From: Amnibacterium sp.
GTDB lineage: Bacteria; Actinomycetota; Actinomycetes; Actinomycetales; Microbacteriaceae
Assembly (NCBI GenBank): GCA_025936735.1
Contig: JAICSU010000005.1
Coordinates: 1 to 36,889 of the forward strand
Direction: 5' to 3'
DNA: 36,889 bases
Shown here: piece after piece, positions 9,325 to 17,058 of the stretch
Layout: each line of letters starts with the position of its first letter
Position numbering within the stretch: position 1 is the stretch's first letter
Program-made: the position numbers and the translations under genes
The notes under the pieces: generated by a model
Database searches by the model: none
What the model was told of the DNA's origin: nothing
What the model saw: the letters and a program-made list of their open reading frames with translations, nothing else

Positions 9325-10175
9325 CAGCGCTCCTTCCGATTCAGGACGTGAAGCTCGATCCAGGCGACCAGGTCGGCGACGACCTCGTCCCGGTTCGTCT
9401 CGTTGTAGACCTCGTGGCGCGCTCCGTCGTAGACGATCACCGTGACGTCGGTGATGCCCGAGCGCTCCCGGTACGCGCGCGCCAGCCGCTCCACGCTGCG
9501 CCGGCCGCCGAGCGTGTCGTCGCCCCCCACCTGGAGCAGCACCGGCAGGGACGAGGAGAGCCGCCGTGCCGGCCGGCCGATCAGCCGCAGCGTGTCCCGC
9601 AGGCCGAGGAGCTTCCGTGTCTCGGCGGGGAACGTCAGGGGGTCCTCGACCCAGCGCCGCGCCACCTCGGGGTCGCGGCTCAACCACTCCGCGCCGGTCG
9701 ATCCGAAGGAGGTGTGCTTGCGGTTCAGGTCCCCGGCGTCCATGAAGCCCGGCAGGCGGTACGCCGTGCCCGACAGGACGAGCCCGTCGCAGTCGACGAG
9801 GCCGCGGTTCAGCGCGATCTGAGCCATCAGGGAGCCCCAGCTGTGCGCCAGCAGCACGAGCGGCACGCCGGGGTATGCCGCGCGGGTCATACGACTGAAG
9901 GCGGCGATGGCGTCGATGGTCGCGTCGAGGCCGCCGGGGCCGAGGCGGCCCATCCGTGACGGGTCGCCCGCCCACTGCCCCTGCCCGGTGCGCCCGTGTC
10001 CCCGATGGTCGTCCGCCACGACGGCGAAGCCCGCCGCGTTCAGGTCTGCCGCGAGCGCCGCGTACCGGCCGGCGTGCTCGCCGATGCCGTGGGAGATCTG
10101 CACGATCGCGCGCGGCTCGGGCACGAGCCACTCGTGCGTCTCGATCCGGATGCCGTGCGCGTCGACGAAGGCCAC
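9324..10175 (-). CDS. Alpha/beta hydrolase, monoacylglycerol-lipase-like
   Basis: 283 aa, serine hydrolase fold. The oxyanion region is ISHGIGEHAGRY (about 27-38), followed by DDHRGHGRT. The nucleophile elbow AHSWGS has Ser112; the likely acid is in GGDDTLGG and the His in GARHEVYNE near the C-terminus. This arrangement matches the lysophospholipase/monoacylglycerol lipase (hydrolase_4) group. The GTG start is chosen because a CAGAAT -10-like hexamer ends 6 nt before it and the protein family begins here; the open frame extends 46 codons further without homology-like sequence. The stop overlaps the lplA start by 1 nt. The substrate is unknown, and the pairing with a lipoate ligase may only reflect operon packing. 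Confidence 0.82.
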   Translation of the reverse strand: MAFVDAHGIRIETHEWLVPEPRAIVQISHGIGEHAGRYAALAADLNAAGFAVVADDHRGHGRTGQGQWAGDPSRMGRLGPGGLDATIDAIAAFSRMTRAAYPGVPLVLLAHSWGSLMAQIALNRGLVDCDGLVLSGTAYRLPGFMDAGDLNRKHTSFGSTGAEWLSRDPEVARRWVEDPLTFPAETRKLLGLRDTLRLIGRPARRLSSSLPVLLQVGGDDTLGGRRSVERLARAYRERSGITDVTVIVYDGARHEVYNETNRDEVVADLVAWIELHVLNRKER

Positions 10176-10262
10176 GGGAGCATTCTGACGGTCCCGCGAC
10201 CGGGGGGCGCCCATGTGCACCGGCTCCGAGTTCGAACGGCGCGGACGGGGGCGGTCCGCCCT

Positions 10263-10283
10263 TTGCATACGATGGTTATGCAA
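10263..10283. promoter_or_regulatory. Inverted-repeat operator TTGCATA-N7-TATGCAA
   Basis: Perfect 7-bp inverted repeat at 10263-10269 and 10277-10283, 11 nt before the GTG of the MFS exporter. It overlaps the TACGAT -10-like hexamer (10268-10273), so a bound repressor would block transcription. No regulator gene is adjacent. The shape fits a dimeric MarR- or TetR-like regulator (inference). Confidence 0.6.
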
Positions 10284-10294
10284 TCGGAGGCGCG

Positions 10295-11551
10295 GTGAGC
10301 TCGAGTTCGACATCGACGAGAGTCGGCATGTTCCGCTCCCTCGCCATCCGCGACTACCGGATCTGGGCCGCCGGGGCGATCGTCTCGAACGTCGGCACCT
10401 GGATGCAGCGCACCGCCCAGGACTGGATCGTCCTCACCCAGCTCACGCACAACGACGCGTTCGCCGTGGGGATCACGATGGCGCTGCAGTTCGGGCCGCA
10501 GCTGCTGCTGCTGCCGGTGACGGGCCTCGCCGCCGACCGCATCCCGAAGCGCACCCTGATGATGCTGACCCAGGCCGCGATGGGCCTGCTGGCGCTCGGC
10601 CTCGGCGTGCTCGCCGTGCTCCACATCATCACGCTGACGGAGGTGTACGGCTTCGCGTTCCTGCTCGGCTGCACGGCGGCCTTCGACGCCCCGGCGCGGC
10701 AGAGCTTCGTGTCCGAGCTCGTGCCCCCAGAGCACGTGACGAACGCGGTCGCGCTCAACTCGGCGTCGTTCAACTCGGCCCGGCTGATCGGGCCGAGCGT
10801 CGCCGGCCTCCTCACGGAGGTGGTGGGGCCGGGGTGGGTCTTCCTGATCAACGCCGCCAGCTTCGTCGGCGTGCTGACGTCGCTGTTCCTCATCCGCCCG
10901 CTGCCGGCCGGCGCCGGCACCTCCGTCGCCGGCCGTTCGGTGCGGGACTTCTCGGCGGGGTTCACCTACGTCGCCTCGCGCCGGGACCTCGTGGTCGTGT
11001 TCTCGATGATCTTCCTCATGGGCACCTTCGGCATGAACTTCCCGATCTACGCCTCGACCATGGCGGTGCTGTTCCACCAGGGCGCCGCCGGGTACGGACT
11101 GCTGTCCACCGCTCTCGCCGTCGGTGCGGTGGCCGGGGCGCTGCTCGCCGCCCGACGGGCCGAGCCGCGGTTCGGCCTGATGGTCGTCGCGGGGGTCCTG
11201 TTCGGCGTCGGCCTCATGATCGGCGCGCTCGCGCCGGACTACCTGGTGCTGGCGGTCGCGCTCCCGCTCGTCGGCGTGGCGTCGCAGACGTTCATGACCA
11301 CGGCCAACGGCACCGTGCAGCTGAGCGTCGAACGCTGGGTGCGCGGTCGGGTGATGGCGATCTACATGGCGATCTTCATGGGCGGGACGGTGGTCGGCGC
11401 CCCCGTCATCGGCTGGATCGCCAACACCCTCGGGCCCCGCGACGGCCTCGTCGCCGGCGGCCTGGCAGGCATCGCGGCCGCGGCCGTCGGCACCGGGTGG
11501 ATGGCGCGGGGACGCCGGGCTGCCGCCCGGCCACCGGCGCCGCAGGACTGA
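10295..11551 (+). CDS. MFS transporter of the EntS/DHA3 type
   Basis: 418 aa integral membrane protein, about 12 predicted helices. The N-terminus (FRSLAIRDYRIWAAGAIVSN then GTWMQRTAQDW) is the hallmark of the MFS_3/EntS-like exporters; the loop after helix 2 reads LAADRIPKRTLMM, a motif A variant. Members export siderophores, macrolides or other small hydrophobic compounds by proton antiport. GTG 10295 is chosen for its GGAGG Shine-Dalgarno sequence 4 nt upstream. A clean inverted repeat over the -10 region suggests repression by a dedicated regulator that is not encoded next door. Converges on the ROK kinase gene with only 7 nt between stops, so termination must occur inside coding sequence. 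Substrate unknown. Confidence 0.88.
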   Translation: MSSSSTSTRVGMFRSLAIRDYRIWAAGAIVSNVGTWMQRTAQDWIVLTQLTHNDAFAVGITMALQFGPQLLLLPVTGLAADRIPKRTLMMLTQAAMGLLALGLGVLAVLHIITLTEVYGFAFLLGCTAAFDAPARQSFVSELVPPEHVTNAVALNSASFNSARLIGPSVAGLLTEVVGPGWVFLINAASFVGVLTSLFLIRPLPAGAGTSVAGRSVRDFSAGFTYVASRRDLVVVFSMIFLMGTFGMNFPIYASTMAVLFHQGAAGYGLLSTALAVGAVAGALLAARRAEPRFGLMVVAGVLFGVGLMIGALAPDYLVLAVALPLVGVASQTFMTTANGTVQLSVERWVRGRVMAIYMAIFMGGTVVGAPVIGWIANTLGPRDGLVAGGLAGIAAAAVGTGWMARGRRAAARPPAPQD

Positions 11552-11558
11552 TCCCGCG

Positions 11559-12449
11559 TCAGCGGAGCAGATCCGCCGCCGAGGCGAGAGCGCCGACGAG
11601 GCCGGCGTCCTGGAGCACGGGCGGCACGAGGAACGCCCCGATCGCCTCGGCGTCCGCGTCGCCGAGCGTGTAGCCGCCGTCGAGCAGGGGCAGCAGCCGC
11701 CGAGCCTCGTCGAGCAGCCCCGGCGCCTTCAGCACTCCCCCGCCCACGACCATCCGGTCGGCGCCGACCGTCATCCGCACCACGCCCACCAGCTGCGCGA
11801 CGTAGGAGCCGAGGATCTCGAACGCTTCGGCGCGGACCTCCTCCGGCAGGGACGAGGAGTCCGCCCCCCACCGGGCGAGCACGGCGGGTCCCGACGCGAG
11901 GCCTTCGAGGCAGTCGCCGTGGAAGGGGCAGGTGCCGGCGAAGCCGTCGGCGGGGTGACGCCTGACCAGCAGGTGCCCGAGCTCCGGGAAGCCGTTGCCG
12001 TGCACCAGCCGGCCCTGCACGGCGAGCCCGACCCCGACCCCGGTGCCGAAGGTGGCGTAGGCGGTGGTCCGGGCGCCGCGGCCCGCGCCGTGGCGATGCT
12101 CGCCGAGCGCGGCCGCGCCGACATCGCTCAGGACGACCCGGGGGACGCGCGCGGCGAGCGGGATGCGGCCGAGCAGGTCCGTGTCCGCCCAGCCCGCCTT
12201 CGGAGTGCCGGTGACCCACCCGTAGCGATCCCGGTCCGGTTCGACGTTGACGGGGCCGAAGGAGGCGATGCCGAGCGCGTCCAGCGGGCCGGCCGACGCG
12301 GCCTCGTCGAGGTAGGCGTTGATCCGGGCGGTGGTCTCGTCCGGGCTGGTGGTGGGGAAGCGACGCACCTCCAGGGGAACGCCGGGGGAGTCGGCGGCGG
12401 CGACCGCGCAGATCACCTTCGTGCCGCCGGTCTCGACGCCCGCGATCAT
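11559..12449 (-). CDS. ROK-family sugar kinase, fructokinase-like
   Basis: 296 aa. The first ATP-binding loop is GVETGGTK (4-11); Asp109 in LSDVGAAALGE is the likely catalytic base; FGTGVGVG (134-141) is the second phosphate loop. The ROK zinc motif GHLLVRRHPADGF..CPFHGDCLEGLASGPA (about 158-189) contributes His159, Cys174, His177 and Cys180. The HGDCLEGLASGPA form matches bacterial ROK fructokinases (ScrK/GmuE type) more than glucokinases, so fructose-6-phosphate formation is the best guess. The start overlaps the ParA-like stop by 4 nt (ATGA), so the two are co-translated; the functional reason is unclear. Confidence 0.85.
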   Translation of the reverse strand: MIAGVETGGTKVICAVAAADSPGVPLEVRRFPTTSPDETTARINAYLDEAASAGPLDALGIASFGPVNVEPDRDRYGWVTGTPKAGWADTDLLGRIPLAARVPRVVLSDVGAAALGEHRHGAGRGARTTAYATFGTGVGVGLAVQGRLVHGNGFPELGHLLVRRHPADGFAGTCPFHGDCLEGLASGPAVLARWGADSSSLPEEVRAEAFEILGSYVAQLVGVVRMTVGADRMVVGGGVLKAPGLLDEARRLLPLLDGGYTLGDADAEAIGAFLVPPVLQDAGLVGALASAADLLR

Positions 12450-13759
12450 CCTCCCTGCGCCGTCCGGTCGAGGCCCTCGGCCACCGCGGCTGCCGCACGG
12501 AGCCAGGCCCGCTGCGTGCGCGGAGCGAGCGCGGAGTAGCGGATGCGGCCGCTGTGCAGGGCGTCGTCGAAGGGGATCGTCACGGCGGCGCGGGCGATGC
12601 TGCGGAACCGCTCGGCGACCTCCCGCGCATCCCCGTGGCCGAGGTCGGGATCGGACTGCGAGACGACCACCGTCGCCTCAGCGGCGAGCACCGCCGAGCG
12701 CGGGTCGCGCACGGCGAGCTGCTCGAGCAGCAGCGCCCCGGCCTCGGCGTGCTCGCCGAGCGCGGTGGTGGCGATGACGAGCGCGTCGGCCCGCTCGATC
12801 ATCTGCTGCCAGCGATCCGCCGACTCGTCGTTGCCGGAATCGAGGAAGAGCAGCCGGTAGTACTTGCGCGCCACCTGGTGCAGGGCGTCGAACTCGGCCC
12901 GCGTGAGCCGCTGCCGGTCGGCGAGCACGAGCGGGTTCGAGCGCAGGACGTCGTACTTGTCCTCGTGCTGGTGATGCACGAAGCGGAGCAGGTCGGATGC
13001 GGATGCGGCGGGGGCGAGGAGCGCCTGCGCGTGCGGCAGCAGATCGTGCACGGTCGCCTCGTGATCGCCCTGCTCGGTGCGCCAGCCGAGCGTGCCGCGC
13101 GTCTCGTTGTTGTCCCACGCGAGCACGCCCGCGCCGCCGTACCGGGCGAAGACCGCCGCGAGAAGGGCGGTCGTCGGGGTCTTGTTCGCCCCGCCCTTGC
13201 CGTTCACGATCGCGATCGTGCGAGGGCCGGTGAAGTGGCGGCTCACGGAGCGGGCGTCGGCCCGCTCGGCCCGTTCCTCCGCGGAGGGCTGCACCCGGAA
13301 GCCGAGGGACGTGGCGGTCCGGCGCCAGCCGCGCGTCGGCGGGCTGTGGTCGTCGTCGGCGGCCAGGAACGACTCCCGGGACGGCCGCGGCTCCTTCTCC
13401 TGCTCCGGTGGCGCTTCGGTCGGCCGGGCATCGGCGCCCTCGTCCGGTGCCGGGGCCGGGGCCGGCGCCGCGGTCTCCGCCGGCGGGACCGTCGGCCTCG
13501 ACTCCACCGGTGCGGCGGGCACGATCCTGGTCGGCGCCGTCGGCGGCCCGGGGAGCGCGGAGTGCCCCTCCTCGGCGGGAGCGGGCGGGGAGGCACGAGG
13601 GCGCTGCACCGGCGACGGCTGGGTGTTGAGGCTCGGGCGAGGCGCGGAGCGCTTGTGGCGTCCCGGCCGGAACGCCTCCGGCGTCCCGCTCGCCCCGTCG
13701 GCATCGGTCGCGTCGGCCGGGAGCGCGCCCTCGGCGCCCTCGGGACTCGTGTCGGACAT
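12446..13759 (-). CDS. ParA/MinD-like ATPase with long Pro-rich N-terminus
   Basis: 437 aa. Residues 1-150 are low-complexity (Pro/Ala/Glu), probably disordered. Residues about 178-430 form a ParA/MinD-like P-loop domain. The deviant Walker A reads NGKGGANKTPTT (186-197): both Lys residues (188, 193) are kept, but the usual Gly before the second Lys is Asn192. The switch I counterpart is WDNNETRG and the Walker B region LLFLDSGNDES. Relatives position chromosomes, plasmids or secretion (ESX-associated EspI-like) complexes; none of those partners is nearby. ATG 13759 is chosen for the GGAGG Shine-Dalgarno sequence 7-11 nt upstream, although the frame is open further. It overlaps the ROK kinase start by 4 nt. 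Role unknown. Confidence 0.8.
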   Translation of the reverse strand: MSDTSPEGAEGALPADATDADGASGTPEAFRPGRHKRSAPRPSLNTQPSPVQRPRASPPAPAEEGHSALPGPPTAPTRIVPAAPVESRPTVPPAETAAPAPAPAPDEGADARPTEAPPEQEKEPRPSRESFLAADDDHSPPTRGWRRTATSLGFRVQPSAEERAERADARSVSRHFTGPRTIAIVNGKGGANKTPTTALLAAVFARYGGAGVLAWDNNETRGTLGWRTEQGDHEATVHDLLPHAQALLAPAASASDLLRFVHHQHEDKYDVLRSNPLVLADRQRLTRAEFDALHQVARKYYRLLFLDSGNDESADRWQQMIERADALVIATTALGEHAEAGALLLEQLAVRDPRSAVLAAEATVVVSQSDPDLGHGDAREVAERFRSIARAAVTIPFDDALHSGRIRYSALAPRTQRAWLRAAAAVAEGLDRTAQGG

Positions 13760-13873
13760 GCTCGCCTCCCGCCGTCCTGCCTTCGTGCGTCGCGGATCGA
13801 CGCGCGCCCCAGTATTCCGCGGGAGGGCGGAGCCGTCCCACCCGACGCGAGCGGGGTGCGCGTTCGGAGGACG

Positions 13874-13879
13874 TACGCT
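13874..13879 (+). promoter_or_regulatory. Possible -10 box of lipBA
   Basis: TACGCT about 50 nt upstream of the lipB ATG, with no clear -35. The leader would contain two CTGGAGG copies, the second (13918-13924) being the Shine-Dalgarno sequence. Confidence 0.35.
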
Positions 13880-13929
13880 CGTTCCGGCCGGCGCCGCTGG
13901 AGGCACGGGCCCGACCCCTGGAGGACGCG

Positions 13930-14568
13930 ATGCTCGAGGTGCGCACCCGCCTCGCCCCGGACCTGCTCGACTACCACGAGGGCTGGGCCCTGCAGCGCGA
14001 GCTCCACTCCGCTGTCGTCGCCGGCGCCCCCGACGCCCTGGTCCTGTGCGAGCACGAGCCGGTGTTCACGGCGGGTAAGCGGACCGTCGACGACGAGCGC
14101 CCGGTCGACGGGACGCCGGTGGTCGACGTCGACCGCGGCGGCAAGATCACGTGGCACGGCCCCGGACAGTTGACCGGGTACCCCATCGTGCGGCTGCGGG
14201 AACCGGTGGATGTGGTGGCGTTCGTGCGCGACCTGGAGGCGATGATGATCGCGGTCGCCGCCGACGTCGGCGTCGTGGGCGAACGCGTCGATGGCCGCAG
14301 CGGCGTCTGGGTGCGGACGGCGAGCGGCTTCGACAAGATCGGCGCCATCGGCCTCCGGGTGCAGGAGGGGGTGACGATGCACGGGTTCGCGCTGAACTGC
14401 TCGAACGATCTGTCGCCCTACGCCACGATCGTGCCCTGCGGCATCCGCGACGCCGGAGTCACCTCGCTCTCGATGCTCACCGGCCGCACCATCACGCCGG
14501 CGGATGTCGTGCCCTCCGTGCTGCAGCACCTCCACGAGGTCCTCGCGGCCCCGGTGGTCGCCGCGTGA
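13930..14568 (+). CDS. lipB: Octanoyl-[ACP]:protein octanoyltransferase
   Basis: 212 aa. Moves the octanoyl chain from acyl carrier protein to lipoyl domains, the first step of lipoate synthesis. The substrate loop [17 protein letters not shown] (69-85) is complete. Catalytic Lys136 (FDKIGAIG) and Cys170 (VPCGI) form the Cys/Lys dyad known from this family. The ATG is preceded by GGAGG with 5-nt spacing. The stop overlaps the lipA GTG by 4 nt (GTGA), so both proteins should be made in step. Confidence 0.96.
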   Translation: MLEVRTRLAPDLLDYHEGWALQRELHSAVVAGAPDALVLCEHEPVFTAGKRTVDDERPVDGTPVVDVDRGGKITWHGPGQLTGYPIVRLREPVDVVAFVRDLEAMMIAVAADVGVVGERVDGRSGVWVRTASGFDKIGAIGLRVQEGVTMHGFALNCSNDLSPYATIVPCGIRDAGVTSLSMLTGRTITPADVVPSVLQHLHEVLAAPVVAA

Positions 14569-15590
14569 GCCGGCCGGTCGCGCTGCCGTCGACGGGCGCG
14601 GACCCGCGTACCGGGGAGGGGCGCAAGCTGCTGCGCATCGAGGCGAGGAACGCGAGCGTGCCCATCGAGCGCAAGCCGGAGTGGATCCGGACGCGAGCGA
14701 ACCTCGGCCCGGAGTACCGGGAGCTGCAGGGCCTCGTGAAGGAGGAGGGCCTCCACACGGTCTGCCAGGAGGCGGGCTGCCCCAACATCTACGAGTGCTG
14801 GGAGGACCGCGAGGCCACGTTCCTCATCGGAGGGTCCCAGTGCACCAGGCGCTGCGACTTCTGCCAGATCGACACCGGCAAGCCCGCGGACTACGACACC
14901 GACGAGCCGCGACGCGTCGCCGAGTCCGTCGCGCGCATGCGGCTGCGCTACGCGACCGTCACGGGCGTCGCCCGCGACGACCTGCCGGACGAGGGCGCGT
15001 GGCTGCACGCGGAGACCGTGCGGGAGATCCACCGGCAGAACCCGGGTACGGGGGTCGAGATCCTCGCCACCGACTTCTCGGGCGATCCCGGCCTGCTCGG
15101 CGAGGTGTTCGCGTCCCGCCCGGAGGTGTTCGCCCACAACGTCGAGACCGTGCCGCGGATCTTCAAGCGGATCCGCCCCGCGTTCCGCTACGAGCGCTCC
15201 CTGGGCGTGCTCACGCAGGCGCGCGACGCGGGCCTCGTCACGAAGTCGAACCTCATCCTGGGGATGGGGGAGGAGCCGCACGAGGTGCTCCAGGCGCTCG
15301 AGCACCTGCACGACGCGGGCTGCGACATCATCACGCTGACGCAGTACCTGCGGCCGACCCCGCGGCACCTGCCGGTGGCCCGCTGGGTGACGCCGGCCGA
15401 GTTCGTCGACTTCAAGACCGCGGCCGAGGAGATCGGGTTCCTCGGCGTGCTCGCCGGTCCACTCGTGCGGTCCTCGTACCGCGCCGGCCGGCTCTGGGCG
15501 CAGTCGATGGTCGCGAAGGGGCGCACGATCCCCGAGCCGCTCCAGCACCTCGCGGATGCGGCCCTCGGCTTCGCGCAGGCGGTCGGCTGA
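14565..15590 (+). CDS. lipA: Lipoyl synthase
   Basis: 341 aa radical SAM enzyme that inserts two sulfurs into protein-bound octanoate, giving lipoate. The auxiliary [4Fe-4S] cluster ligands are Cys67, Cys72 and Cys78 ([14 protein letters not shown]). The radical SAM cluster motif CTRRCDFC gives Cys93, Cys97 and Cys100. The Ser of the C-terminal RSSYRA motif, the fourth ligand of the auxiliary cluster, is present. NLILGMGE and TLTQYLRP are further conserved LipA segments. The GTG start overlaps the lipB stop. Followed by two hairpins (15626-15646 and 15682-15762). Confidence 0.97.
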   Translation: MSRPVALPSTGADPRTGEGRKLLRIEARNASVPIERKPEWIRTRANLGPEYRELQGLVKEEGLHTVCQEAGCPNIYECWEDREATFLIGGSQCTRRCDFCQIDTGKPADYDTDEPRRVAESVARMRLRYATVTGVARDDLPDEGAWLHAETVREIHRQNPGTGVEILATDFSGDPGLLGEVFASRPEVFAHNVETVPRIFKRIRPAFRYERSLGVLTQARDAGLVTKSNLILGMGEEPHEVLQALEHLHDAGCDIITLTQYLRPTPRHLPVARWVTPAEFVDFKTAAEEIGFLGVLAGPLVRSSYRAGRLWAQSMVAKGRTIPEPLQHLADAALGFAQAVG

Positions 15591-15625
15591 CCGCAGGAGC
15601 GGTCGGGAGCGCGCTGGCGCACCGG

Positions 15626-15646
15626 CGACCGCCTCCGCGGCGGTCG
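15626..15646 (+). terminator. 8-bp GC hairpin after lipA
   Basis: CGACCGCC (15626-15633) pairs with GGCGGTCG (15639-15646), 5-nt loop, 35 nt after the lipA stop. No U-tract; a plausible terminator. Confidence 0.45.
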
Positions 15647-15681
15647 ACCGTCGCCGGGCCGGCCGACGGCGGCTGGGCTCG

Positions 15682-15762
15682 GCGCAACGACGGCGATCCG
15701 ACCGAACGACGGCGATCCGGGCCGGATCCCTCCGTCATTGCGTCGGATCACCGTCGTTCGGC
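15682..15762. repeat. Long imperfect palindrome with duplicated units in each arm
   Basis: Bases 15682-15720 pair with 15722-15762 with a few mismatches and one small internal loop. Each arm holds two copies of a unit: AACGACGGCGATCCG at 15686-15700 and 15705-15719 on the left, and inverted, slightly diverged versions at about 15724-15739 and 15744-15758 on the right. It could terminate lipA transcription, but it is longer than needed and its internal duplication is unusual. Confidence 0.7.
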
Positions 15763-15839
15763 GTTCACCGGCTGCAGGACGTTATCGTCCTGGGACCTGC
15801 GCGGCGGGCGCGGGGGAAGCGCCGGGACGGACCGCCACG

Positions 15840-15845
15840 TAGCAT
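15840..15845 (+). promoter_or_regulatory. -10 box of the kinase-like gene (leaderless)
   Basis: TAGCAT followed by 7 nt and ATG 15853. Confidence 0.5.
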
Positions 15846-15852
15846 CCCCGCC

Positions 15853-17058
15853 ATGCAGCCCGGGCCCGACCGATACGCGCGGGCCCTGGCGGCCGGTCTG
15901 CGCAGCGGCGCGCTCTGGTACGCCACGATCACCCTGGCCATGGCCACCGTGGCGGAGGCCGAGGCGCTGCTGCCCCAGGTCGGCCTCGCCGCGGCGCTGC
16001 CGCCGCTGATCGGCACCGTCGTGGCGGCCGCCGCCGGCCTGGTCCTCGGGATCCGGATGCCGCGGCCCCTTCGGAGGATCGTCGCGGTCGGCGCCTTCCT
16101 GGTGATGGAGGCCGGCTTCGCGTTCTACCTGGCCACGCTGCACGCCGCTCCCCTGATCGACGACACGACGGCGTCGTTCGGTCTCTCGCTGTTCAAGGCG
16201 GCACTCATCGCCTACTGCGTGAACGCGGGCAGGCGGTGGGCCCCCGCCGTCTTCAGCATCGGCGTGGTGGCGGTCTCGGAGGTGCTTTGCGCGCTGCTCG
16301 GTCCCCGCTTCGGGTACCGCTGGGCGTTCGACGGGGCGGAGCTCGCAGCGCTGGCCATCGTCGTGCTCGCGAGCGTCGGGTTCGCCGTCTCCCGCCACCG
16401 GGCGGAGGCGCCGAGGCGGGTCCTCGTCCGGGCGGCCGACGAGGACGCGCTGCTGCACACCCGCTCCATCGCGAGGTCCAGGGCGGCGCGGGTCGTGCAC
16501 GACACCGTGCTGAACGACCTCGCGGTCCTCGCCACCAGCGAGCCGGGGCCGCTGTCCCCCGCGCTCGCGGCCCGGCTCTCCGCCACGCTCGAGCTGCTCG
16601 CCTCACCCGACTGGGATGCGGAGTCCGAGTCGGCTGTCGCGGCGGCCCCCGGCCCGGCCGAGGCGGCCGTCGACAGGGCCGCGGCAGCCGGGCTGCGGGT
16701 GCAGGTGGACGGTGAGCTCGCCGCGCTGCGCGACCTCGACCCGAGGGTGCGGCAGGCGCTCGGGGGCGCCGTCGACCAGTGCCTGACGAACATCCTGCGG
16801 CACGCGGGCACGGACGCGGCCGAGCTCACGGTCCTGGCCGAATCGGAGGGGGTCTCGGTCATGATCACCGACGCGGGCGCCGGCTTCGACGTCGAGGACG
16901 TGGGTGCCGACCGGATCGGCCTCGCGGGATCCGTGCGAGCCCGGATCGAGGAGGCCGGAGGATCCGTCCGGGTCTTCGCCCGTCCCGGCGTCGGCACGAC
17001 GATCCTGCTCACGGTGCCGTTCTCCCCGGCCGACGGCCTCATCGGATCGGGCGCCTGA
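15853..17058 (+). CDS. Membrane histidine-kinase-like protein (HisKA_3/HATPase type)
   Basis: 401 aa. Residues about 18-180 contain some six hydrophobic helices and no obvious extracytoplasmic sensor domain, so the membrane part itself is likely the sensor. The dimerisation segment has His216 in ARVVHDTVLNDL, resembling the NarL/DesK-type phospho-acceptor. The ATPase domain (about 295-390) keeps an N-box (DQCLTNILRHAG, Asn313), G1 box DAGAGF (340-345), a G2-like IGLAGSV, and the closing GVGTTILLTVPF. No response regulator is adjacent. The next gene begins on the last base of this stop (TGATG) and encodes a similarly shaped protein without these motifs, suggesting a heteromeric complex. Kinase activity is inferred from motifs. 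Confidence 0.82.
   Translation: MQPGPDRYARALAAGLRSGALWYATITLAMATVAEAEALLPQVGLAAALPPLIGTVVAAAAGLVLGIRMPRPLRRIVAVGAFLVMEAGFAFYLATLHAAPLIDDTTASFGLSLFKAALIAYCVNAGRRWAPAVFSIGVVAVSEVLCALLGPRFGYRWAFDGAELAALAIVVLASVGFAVSRHRAEAPRRVLVRAADEDALLHTRSIARSRAARVVHDTVLNDLAVLATSEPGPLSPALAARLSATLELLASPDWDAESESAVAAAPGPAEAAVDRAAAAGLRVQVDGELAALRDLDPRVRQALGGAVDQCLTNILRHAGTDAAELTVLAESEGVSVMITDAGAGFDVEDVGADRIGLAGSVRARIEEAGGSVRVFARPGVGTTILLTVPFSPADGLIGSGA

Larger units (their letters stand above)
15591..15852. other. 262-nt spacer after lipA
   Basis: Contains two hairpins, listed separately, and the -10 box of the kinase-like gene at its right end. No coding signal was found; the open frames crossing it are shadows. 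Confidence 0.6.
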
